NCBI GenBank assembly: GCA_019745975.1
Contig: JAIESQ010000157.1
Location: 1 to 54,945 of the forward strand
Reading direction: 5' to 3'
DNA length: 54,945 nt
Source of the DNA: Pirellulales bacterium
GTDB lineage: Bacteria > Planctomycetota > Planctomycetia > Pirellulales > JAEUIK01
The notes beneath the pieces are model-generated. The model saw only the letters and a program-made list of their open reading frames with translations, was not told where the DNA came from and did not search any database. This document shows positions 1-6,711 of this stretch, piece by piece. The translations under genes and the position numbers were made by a program. How positions within the stretch are numbered: position 1 is the first letter of the stretch; each line of letters starts with the position of its first letter.

Positions 1-414
1 CGAAAAATCATCCAACTGACCGAAAGCCTCTTAGCTCTGGCTGCTTGATACAGCAACGGTTCTCAGAAAGTGCAGATAAGTGTCCAGTTGGGTCAAATTG
101 GGCCATTTTGGGACACTTTGCAAACCCCAGAAAACGCGAAAACCCCCGTAAAAACCGGGGTTGTTCGCACTCCAAATTGGCACTCCCCTGAGCTACAGGC
201 GCGTCGTTCTTGGGAGTTGTCGTGCCGCGCCGCATGGCTGCCCCGCAGGGGGCGACACGATGAGCTTGTCGCCGGGTCGCCGCAAGCGGGCCTGGCACAC
301 CTGCTAGAGAGCCTATCATCCTTGATCGCTAGGCGGCGACGCAAGTTGTAAAACGCTGGCGGCGTATAGCTCGGCGCGAGTTTGTCGCAAGAGTGCCGCG
401 GTTTCGTGAACGCG
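1..414. other. Left-edge region without a supported gene
   Basis: Several short overlapping frames are open here on both strands, but none has a recognisable domain, a ribosome binding site or a composition that separates it from the others. An imperfect hairpin lies near 139-162 (AACCCC paired with GGGGTT around an A-rich loop). The first 180 bases are less GC-rich than the rest of the window and hold loosely repeated TTGGG words at about 78-115. I see no gene that can be defended. Confidence 0.5.
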
Positions 415-1782
415 TCAGACGTTGGCCGGCTTTGGCGCGTCGGGTGTGGTCTCTTCGGCGGGCTTCGCTTCGTCGGGCTTCGCCGCGTCAGCCGCCTTGG
501 CCTCTTCGGGTTTCGCTTCCTCGGCCGGTTTAGCTTCTTCCGGTTTTGCCGCGTCGGGCTTAGCTTCTTCGGCTGGCTTCTCGTCGGCAGGTTTTTCTTC
601 GGTGGGCTTTTCCTCGGGCTTAGCCTCTTCGGCGGGCTTCGCTTCGTCTGGCTTCGCCTCTTCGGGTTTCGCTTCCTCAGCCGGCTTTTCTTCCGCGGGC
701 TTCTCTTCAGGTTTGGCTTCCTCGGCCGGCTTTTCGCCTTCGGGTTTTGCTTCCTCGACTGGTTTTGCCTCTTCAGGCTTCTTCTCTTCGACGTAGAGGG
801 GCTTATAGATCGTCACTTCGGCAAACAGGCGCAACGCTTCACGCTGGCTGCCGACCGCCAAACGCTTGCCGTCGGGCGAGTAGCCGACGCTCCAGATCGT
901 GCTGTCGAAGCCATCGAGCGTGGCCGAGGGCTGAGCGGTCGCGAGGTCCCACAACACCACGTGCTTGTCGTAGCCGGCGGAGGCCAACTGCCCACCCTTG
1001 GGAGAGAAGGCGATCGACGAGATCCAGTTGGTGTGTTTTTCGAGCGTGCCTTTGGCGGCGCCATCGGCCACGTTCCAGAGCCGGACCGCGCGATCGACGC
1101 CGGCGGAAGCCAACGTCGCGCCGTCGGGCGAGAAGGCAACGCACCAGACCGGCTCGGTGTGCCCTTCGAGCTTCAGCTTCTCGGCATTGTTGTTGGCGAT
1201 GTCCCAAACTTTGACGAGCTTGTCGGAGCTCGCGCTGGCCAAGAGCTTGCCGTCGGGCGACCAGGCGATGCCGCGGACCATGCCGGCGTGACCCCCTTCG
1301 ATCGCGCCCTTCGGCTGAGCCGAGGCGACGTCCCAGAACCGGATCGTGCCGTCTTCGCTGGCCGACGCCAGCGTGGTGCTGTCGGGCGAGAAGGCGACCG
1401 AGGTGACCCAGTTCTTATGGCCGGAGAGGGTCGCTTGCTCCTTGCCGGCGGCGAGATCCCAGAGTTTCACCTGCCGATCGTAGCTGGCCGTGGCGAGCCA
1501 CTTGCCGTCGGGTGAAAAGGCGACCGCCCAAACGCAGGCGGCATGCCCCTCAAGGTTGGCTTTTTCCTGGCCGGTGGCGACGTCCCAGAGTTTGACGTAG
1601 CCGGGTCGATACAAAAGCGTTTCGCCGCCGACCGTGGCCAACGTCTGACCGTCGGGCGAGAAAGCCAGCGCCGTCACCCAAGTGGCGTGCTTGGCGATAG
1701 GTGGCAACTCGTCGGCCGCCGACCGCGCGACGCCGATGGCCAGGAGAGCGACAACAGTCAACAGTGACCAGAAACGGGACAT
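415..1782 (-). CDS. Secreted seven-bladed WD40 protein with a Lys/Glu/Pro/Ala-rich tail
   Basis: The 455-residue product begins with a signal peptide (MSRFWSLLTVVALLAIGVA, cleavage near residue 22). Seven WD40 repeats follow at about residues 28-320, each with an AFSPDG-type strand and most ending in KLWD, RFWD or VLWD, enough for one closed propeller. From about residue 330 the chain is a low-complexity run of about 125 residues built from AKPEE and EKPAE units, probably an extended charged spacer. The ATG at 1782 is preferred over upstream frame extension because it starts the signal peptide and has GTGAGG upstream. WD40 propellers scaffold protein complexes; the partner is unknown. It is divergent from the membrane gene at 2004. 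Confidence 0.85.
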   Translation of the reverse strand: MSRFWSLLTVVALLAIGVARSAADELPPIAKHATWVTALAFSPDGQTLATVGGETLLYRPGYVKLWDVATGQEKANLEGHAACVWAVAFSPDGKWLATASYDRQVKLWDLAAGKEQATLSGHKNWVTSVAFSPDSTTLASASEDGTIRFWDVASAQPKGAIEGGHAGMVRGIAWSPDGKLLASASSDKLVKVWDIANNNAEKLKLEGHTEPVWCVAFSPDGATLASAGVDRAVRLWNVADGAAKGTLEKHTNWISSIAFSPKGGQLASAGYDKHVVLWDLATAQPSATLDGFDSTIWSVGYSPDGKRLAVGSQREALRLFAEVTIYKPLYVEEKKPEEAKPVEEAKPEGEKPAEEAKPEEKPAEEKPAEEAKPEEAKPDEAKPAEEAKPEEKPTEEKPADEKPAEEAKPDAAKPEEAKPAEEAKPEEAKAADAAKPDEAKPAEETTPDAPKPANV

Positions 1783-2003
1783 GGCGGCGAACCTCACTGG
1801 GAAAGCAGGTGGCGGCAAGCGTTGGCGAGACGTATCGTTGACCATCGTAAATCCCCCGGCCGCGGGATGCCAGCGCCAGCCGCCGGCAGGGCCGCCAAAG
1901 TCGGTTTTGGCGTACGATAAGGGCGAATCGGAGCGCGACTGCCTACTTTGTCGACCCAGCGGGAACTGGCGCGTTCGGGCCACATGCAGCGAAGGAGCCG
2001 ACC

Positions 2004-2645
2004 ATGGCCACTGCCGGAGCGAAACCACGACGCACCGTCCTGATCGTGCTGTTGATCGTCGGCGCGGTGCTGGCGTTGTTTTTGGCCTGCGCCGGGGGGG
2101 TCGGCGCCATCGCCTATTACGCATTCAAGAGCGGTGGCGAGGAAGCCACGCACCTGGTCGACGAGCTGTTTGGTTCGATCGCCGCCGGCGGCGACGCCAC
2201 CTATTACCAGCGGCGCACCTCAGACGGCTTTCGTCAGGCGGCCAGCCCCGAAGTGTTCGCGCAACTGTGCGAGCTGGTGCGCACGCGATTGGGCAAACTC
2301 GAGTCGAGCCAGCAAGAATCGCTGGTGATGCGTCAGAACAACTTAGACCAGTTTCTCGACGCGCGGTTCAAGGCGCGCTTCGAGCAAGGGGAGGGGAGAA
2401 TCGAAACTGTCTGGCAGCGGCGCGGCGGCGAGCCGTGGCGGTTGCACAACTTCGTCGTCAAGTCGCCGCGCTTGCTCGACGCGATGTCGAGCCGTGCGTG
2501 CCCGCATTGTGGCCAGCAGGCTCCGCTCGACGCGCGTTTCTGCCCACATTGCGGCAAGGCGATTGAGGCGGGGGAGGCGCCGCAAACCGACGCCGTGGAG
2601 GCCGTGGACGAGGCGGATGCCGACGAAGCGGCGAATCCCAAGTAA
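2004..2645 (+). CDS. Single-span membrane protein with C-terminal double zinc ribbon
   Basis: This 213-residue protein has one hydrophobic segment at residues 11-40. A soluble region of about 120 residues follows, without a family I can name. Near residues 165-188 are two CPHCG knuckles, spaced as in a double zinc ribbon (CPHCGQQ, then CPHCGKA), and the tail is acidic. The start at 2004 has GGAG eight bases upstream. The ribbon probably lies on the soluble side and mediates protein contact rather than catalysis. It is transcribed divergently from the WD40 gene. The precise role is not recognised. Confidence 0.75.
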   Translation: MATAGAKPRRTVLIVLLIVGAVLALFLACAGGVGAIAYYAFKSGGEEATHLVDELFGSIAAGGDATYYQRRTSDGFRQAASPEVFAQLCELVRTRLGKLESSQQESLVMRQNNLDQFLDARFKARFEQGEGRIETVWQRRGGEPWRLHNFVVKSPRLLDAMSSRACPHCGQQAPLDARFCPHCGKAIEAGEAPQTDAVEAVDEADADEAANPK

Positions 2646-2688
2646 CAAACGACGGATGCGCCACAGTCGCCCTAGCGCGATGGCGCAT

Positions 2689-3720
2689 TCAGCCGCGTAG
2701 CGCCGCGAAGACGAACGCGGCTTGCGGCGGAGCCAGTTCGGCTAACGCCGCGTTGTCAAACCGCGTAGTGCGGTCGATACTCGCACCCGGCGGCCGAAAA
2801 GCAGCGTCCAGCGCATCGGGACCGGCGAACGTCGCTCCCAGGAGCGATGCGCCGCGGAAATCGGCTCCGCGTAGATCCGCGCCAACAAAGTCGCTCCCTT
2901 CGGCATCCGCGTGGCAAAAGCTGGCCAGCCGCAGGTCGGCGCCGGCGAAGTGGGCGTTCGACAGATTGGCGCCGTCGAACACCGCCTCCCTCAGTTGACA
3001 TTGCTCGAAATGCGCGTTGCGCAAAATAGCATCGCGGGCGACCAGGCCGCTCAGATCGAGCCCGCGCGCCTCGACGCCGAGCACTTCGCGACGGGACCAG
3101 TCGCGCGAGGCGAGGAGCTTTTGCATGTCGTGCCGCGAAATGCTGGCGGCGATGAAGCGCTGTTCGTTCCGAGGATCGGCCACGTTGTGGTAGCCGGCCT
3201 GCGCTTCCCAGAAACCGAGTCGGTCGTCGGCCAAGACGTCGATTCGCTCGAGCCACTTGAGGCTCTTGTAGAAGTAGCGACCGGGTACAACGACGCGGAC
3301 CGGGCCGCCGTACTCGGAGGAAAGCGGTTGGCCATCGGTTTGTAGCGCCACGAAGGCTCCGAGCGCGATCGCATCGGACAAGTCCAATGAAGTGCTATGA
3401 GCGCGACTGCTGCGGGCGACGAACGAGACGAAGCGCGCCGTGGCACGTGGTTGGGCCGTTGTTAGCAACTCGGCCAATAGTACGCCCGAGAAGCTAACGC
3501 CGAGCTTCGACCAGCGAGTGACGCAGTGGATGTCGATCGCTTGCTCGACTTGAGGCAGCGCCGCGAGCTCGGCAAGCGAGAGCGTGAGCGGGCGCTCGAC
3601 TTCGCCGGCGATCGAGACGCGCCACGGCGAAGCGTCATCGCGCGGCGCGCGCTCGCCAACCTGCGGCCAGCGACCGGGCGCGGCGAGCTGTTGACCGGGA
3701 GGAAGAGTGCTGCGCGACAT
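2689..3720 (-). CDS. Sulfite-oxidase-fold molybdopterin protein fused to pentapeptide repeats
   Basis: The first 200 residues match the oxidoreductase molybdopterin-binding domain (SUOX/MsrP superfamily). Visible features are the SPWRVSIAGEVERPLTLSL opening, the molybdenum-ligand cysteine in DIHCVTRWSKLG, a YGGPVR loop, KSLKW and a GFWEAQAGYHNVADP ending. After a linker, residues about 225-300 are pentapeptide repeats of the A(D/N)Lxx type (GANLSNAHFAGADLRLASF and similar), which fold as a right-handed quadrilateral helix. No twin-arginine signal or membrane anchor is visible, so it is probably cytoplasmic. It lies 114 bases downstream of mtdB on the same strand. The domains are clear; substrate and electron acceptor are unknown. 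Confidence 0.85.
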   Translation of the reverse strand: MSRSTLPPGQQLAAPGRWPQVGERAPRDDASPWRVSIAGEVERPLTLSLAELAALPQVEQAIDIHCVTRWSKLGVSFSGVLLAELLTTAQPRATARFVSFVARSSRAHSTSLDLSDAIALGAFVALQTDGQPLSSEYGGPVRVVVPGRYFYKSLKWLERIDVLADDRLGFWEAQAGYHNVADPRNEQRFIAASISRHDMQKLLASRDWSRREVLGVEARGLDLSGLVARDAILRNAHFEQCQLREAVFDGANLSNAHFAGADLRLASFCHADAEGSDFVGADLRGADFRGASLLGATFAGPDALDAAFRPPGASIDRTTRFDNAALAELAPPQAAFVFAALRG

Positions 3721-3834
3721 AGCAGTGAACTACGGTGTCGGCTTCACGCTTGCGATTCGAGGACGAGCGATGCGGCGCTGCTGCTGCGAAGCAGTGGCGC
3801 ATCGAGACGACTCGATCGACACGGAGCGATCTGG

Positions 3835-4713
3835 TTATGACTCGAGCTGGCGGCCGATTTCGAACACTTCCTCAGCGTCGAGCACCTGCGCGTTCGACTC
3901 GAAAAGCTGCCGGATCGCCTGCTTGTGAATTTTCATTTTGACGCCGCCGACGCCAATCGCGCCATAGCAGGCGATACCGTCTCGAACGTTACCCGAATCG
4001 TGTGGCTTGACACCGGCAATGCCCACTGGCGGGACGGCGTTGAGATCGACTGCCACGCGCAGGGCGGTGGCAGCATCGCGCGCCTCTTTAGAAAGCAGCT
4101 CGACTCCCGCCGCGCCGGCGGCAATCACCACGTGAGCGCCGACCAGGGTCGCGGCCACATCGTCCACGGCGGCCGTACCGCAGGGCGAGAGCATGGCGTT
4201 TGGCACTTTGGCCGACACGTGCGCGCACACTTCGGCGGCCCGGGCTTCATTTCGCGAACCGACCCGCACGGCGGCGCCTGCCCGGGCCAGCAGATGAACC
4301 GCGCGGCGCCCCACCGGTCCCGTGCCGCCAAGGACCACGGCGATGCTATCTGCTAATTGGGAGTGCTTTTCGGCGGCCAGCACGGCGGCGGCGGCCGTGG
4401 TGTTCGCGCCGTTGGCATCCAGCAACACCGACACTCGGAGCGGACCGAGGAACGAACCCTCGACCGCCTTGACGAGGGCTTCGCCGCGGCTCACGTCGGA
4501 GCCACCGACGAAGATCGCGGTGTGGTGCAAGTCCTCCGGTCCGCGGGTGAAAATCACTCCGTAGACCAGTTCGCGCACCGTTTCGGGCGTCATGCCTCCG
4601 TGGCGCAGGAGTTGATCAACGCCGGCGTCGAGCGCCACCACCGCGTCGAACACGCTGGGTTGCGGATCGCTGTCGAGTTGCAGCAAGATTTTCGGCTTGC
4701 TCACGGCGGTCAC
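3835..4713 (-). CDS. mtdB: NAD(P)-dependent methylene-tetrahydromethanopterin dehydrogenase
   Basis: The enzyme oxidises methylene-H4MPT to methenyl-H4MPT, the step after formaldehyde capture by Fae. The 292 residues match the MtdA/MtdB family: an N-terminal substrate domain (KPKILLQLDSDPQPSVFDAV, then VDQLLRHGGMTPE), followed by a Rossmann nucleotide site VVLGGTGPVGRRAVHLLARA and VRVGSRN. The length is normal for the family. Sequence alone does not settle whether it is MtdB or the NADP-specific MtdA; the pairing with fae and the planctomycete context favour MtdB. fae lies 243 bases upstream on the same strand, with a palindromic repeat between them. Confidence 0.88.
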   Translation of the reverse strand: MTAVSKPKILLQLDSDPQPSVFDAVVALDAGVDQLLRHGGMTPETVRELVYGVIFTRGPEDLHHTAIFVGGSDVSRGEALVKAVEGSFLGPLRVSVLLDANGANTTAAAAVLAAEKHSQLADSIAVVLGGTGPVGRRAVHLLARAGAAVRVGSRNEARAAEVCAHVSAKVPNAMLSPCGTAAVDDVAATLVGAHVVIAAGAAGVELLSKEARDAATALRVAVDLNAVPPVGIAGVKPHDSGNVRDGIACYGAIGVGGVKMKIHKQAIRQLFESNAQVLDAEEVFEIGRQLES

Positions 4714-4783
4714 TCAACGCGCACGGTCGCACTGGCCGAGCCCATTGGTATCGACACAAATCCGCTAGCAGGCTGCAATTCAC

Positions 4784-4838
4784 CGTGGCACGGGCTTCCA
4801 GCCCGTGAAGGAACCACGGCCAGGATGGCCGTGCCACG
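4784..4838. repeat. Palindromic repeat, GTGGCAC/GTGCCAC family
   Basis: The 55 bases open with CGTGGCAC and close with GTGCCACG. Two hairpins lie inside, one with arms CACGGGCT/AGCCCGTG and one with arms CACGGCCA/TGGCCGTG. The element sits between fae and mtdB, where transcription of the pair would pass through it. Its layout resembles the GTGCCAC hairpins in and after imuB. Confidence 0.75.
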
Positions 4839-4956
4839 TCGGCTTGTACGGCGTTTTCCTTGCTAGCAAAGATGTGTAGAGACCAAAGGGCCGAGCCAGT
4901 GGCACCCGGCGAGCAAAATCGGGAAAGTCCTCGAAGGCACGGCCGCGACGCGCAGA

Positions 4957-5454
4957 CTAAAAGCCGCGGAACGGATGCACGGCCTTTTCCTTGCCGGCGA
5001 TCATTTCGTCGGCCGTCGGCTTGCCTTGCATGGCGTTGACAATCGCCTGCTTGGTGGCGGAGTAGTTGAACTCGTAGATCTTCTTGTCGTTGGCAGCTTC
5101 GGGGTGGATGAACACGCCGCAGACGATCACCAGGCTTTCGGCCTGGTTCTTGGGGATGACGCCGTCGGCGACAGAATCGGCCACGGCCTTGGCCACCGCG
5201 GCTTGCGCGGGGCCAAACATCTGCACGGCCTGCCGCATGCCTTTGATCGTCACCTTGGTGATCATGACCGTGGCCGGCTTGACGGCCAGGTTCGGCGTGA
5301 GCACGGCGAGCAGATTCGAATGACCTTCGCTCTGCCGCGCCAGGGCGTTGGCGAAGGCCACGCCGACGGGGCCGTCCTTCGCGCCGATCAGCAGATCGAT
5401 GTGGGCGATCTCGTTGCCTTCGCCGGTCAGCGCTTCACCGATGTACATCGACAT
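4957..5454 (-). CDS. fae: Formaldehyde-activating enzyme
   Basis: Fae condenses formaldehyde with tetrahydromethanopterin to give methylene-H4MPT. The 165-residue protein carries the family signature from its start: MYIGEALTGEGNEIAHIDLL, with His18 corresponding to the catalytic histidine (His17 in the characterised methylotroph enzyme), then DGPVGVAFANALARQSEGHS and the C-terminal KEKAVHPFRGF. The ATG at 5454 has AGGAGAG upstream; a 20-residue upstream extension is rejected. mtdB follows on the same strand, so the two consecutive steps are encoded together. A planctomycete use is probably formaldehyde detoxification or C1 oxidation rather than growth on methanol; that part is inference. Confidence 0.93.
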   Translation of the reverse strand: MSMYIGEALTGEGNEIAHIDLLIGAKDGPVGVAFANALARQSEGHSNLLAVLTPNLAVKPATVMITKVTIKGMRQAVQMFGPAQAAVAKAVADSVADGVIPKNQAESLVIVCGVFIHPEAANDKKIYEFNYSATKQAIVNAMQGKPTADEMIAGKEKAVHPFRGF

Positions 5455-5872
5455 GATTTGGACTCTCCTGGTGCGGGGGGCGGAATTGGGGGTAGTCAGC
5501 CGCGTCGACGCCAATCCGGGCGGCGAGCGGGCCGCACGTTGCGGCTGCCAGCAACGGCCCGCAGCCGGGGACTTCAGCCGGCTCGATCTGTAACATCCGA
5601 CTGCCTGAATTGGGCAGATCAGACGATAGCAAATGGAACTTCAAAAGCAAGAAGGCGAACGATTTAGCGCGGCAGTGCCTCTCTTGTCAGCGATCTCAAA
5701 GGAGCCAGACTCCTTGAAACCGCTAGCTTGATCCGCAATGCTACGGGCCCCACCGGCAAAGTCTGCGCGGTTTGCGCAGCCTGCCGAGCCGCGGTGCCCG
5801 GGGCGAGCAACGCGGCGGTTTGATTTCCCACCAGTCCCTCCCTCCTCAGACGCACCCCGGAGAACTCTCGCG
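5455..5872. other. Divergent intergenic region, fae / CAP-domain gene
   Basis: These 418 bases separate two divergent genes and must hold both promoters. The ribosome binding sites of fae (AGGAGAG) and of the CAP gene (GGAGAA) lie at its edges. I could not identify convincing -35/-10 pairs, an RNA gene or a strong hairpin. Open frames here are continuations or shadows of the neighbours. Confidence 0.5.
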
Positions 5873-6286
5873 ATGCTCGCCAATCTCGCGCTGACGGTAT
5901 CGATGTCGGTCACCATGTCGGTCGCCGCCAGCGACGATGCCGTGAAGAAGAGCCTGCACCCGACCGAGCACAAGATCATCCAGCACACCAACCGCGAGCG
6001 GGCTCGGCACGGCCTGCGGCCCCTGAAGCTCGACATGCGGTTGATGCGATCGGCCCGCCGACATGCCAAATGGATGACACGGAGCCGCAACTTGCAGCAC
6101 ACCAGCGACATGGTCGGCGAGAACATTGCGATGGGACAGCGCGACTCGCGCGAAGCAGTCGTCGCCTGGATGAACTCGTCGGGGCATCGCGCGAACATGC
6201 TGCACCAGGGATACACCAAGGTGGGCGCCGCCAGCTACACGACGGCCGATGGCACGCCGTACTGGTGCATCCAGTTTCTGCGGTAG
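5873..6286 (+). CDS. Secreted CAP/SCP-domain protein
   Basis: The 137-residue product has a hydrophobic leader (MLANLALTVSMSVTMSVAAS). A bacterial CAP domain follows: HKIIQHTNRERARHGLRPL, then HAKWM, LQHTSDMVGENIAMG with the typical glutamate, and WMNSSGHRANMLHQGYTKVG with the conserved histidine. It is a compact version of the fold. The family is widespread among secreted bacterial proteins and mostly uncharacterised. ATG 5873 is chosen because GGAGAA lies nine bases upstream and it starts the leader; a 45-residue upstream extension is rejected. Confidence 0.85.
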   Translation: MLANLALTVSMSVTMSVAASDDAVKKSLHPTEHKIIQHTNRERARHGLRPLKLDMRLMRSARRHAKWMTRSRNLQHTSDMVGENIAMGQRDSREAVVAWMNSSGHRANMLHQGYTKVGAASYTTADGTPYWCIQFLR

Positions 6287-6327
6287 GGGCGACCGCGGAG
6301 CAGAGCGCTGTTCAATACCGCTCGTTC

Positions 6328-6357
6328 TAAGCCCAAGGGTTGCAACCCTTGGGCTTA
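6328..6357. repeat. Perfect 30-base palindrome, AAGCCCA/TGGGCTT family
   Basis: Two perfect 15-base arms (TAAGCCCAAGGGTTG and its complement) meet at TGCA, 42 bases after the CAP gene. A very similar palindrome at 10401-10430 differs by a matched base change in each arm. It could end transcription of the CAP gene, but only a weak T-rich stretch follows, so it is called a repeat first. Confidence 0.85.
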
Positions 6358-6375
6358 ATTTCTGGACTGGGTGCC

Positions 6376-6448
6376 ATGGCCACTTAGGTACTCCGTAAGT
6401 GGCCATGCCAACTCGATTCCAGGCATGTCCACGGCGAGCGTGGACATG
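6376..6448. repeat. Two adjacent hairpin repeats
   Basis: The first hairpin has perfect 11-base arms ATGGCCACTTA (6376-6386) and TAAGTGGCCAT (6396-6406). The second has 10-base arms CATGTCCACG (6424-6433) and CGTGGACATG (6439-6448). Both are framed by ggGTGCCAT or ATGGCACcc words, which ties them loosely to the GTGCCAC family. The remainder of 6287-6711 holds no gene I can support. Confidence 0.7.
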
Positions 6449-6711
6449 GCACCCGTTCACCCAGCGTGCAAGGCGCTTTAAACAACGCGTCGTAGCGTTC
6501 ATAGCGATCGTGCCGGCTGGGCGCTGTCGTCTTTTTGCCACGTGTTGAAAAAAGACAACGACGGGGCAATCTGCGTGCTATTTTTTGATAACGGCGCGAA
6601 AGCGGCCCTGGTGCTCATGGAGCGCCCAGGGCTCGCGGCGGCGGTTTCGCGCCGGACGAGCAAACGACGGAGCGGGGGAGCGAGGCTCTCCTCGCGCGGC
6701 GACGAGCGACC

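Noticed and set aside
422-796. Plus-strand frame of Ser/Gly/Phe/Ala repeats
   Set aside because: It is the antisense of the AKPEE tail of the WD40 protein, so its repetitiveness is inherited.
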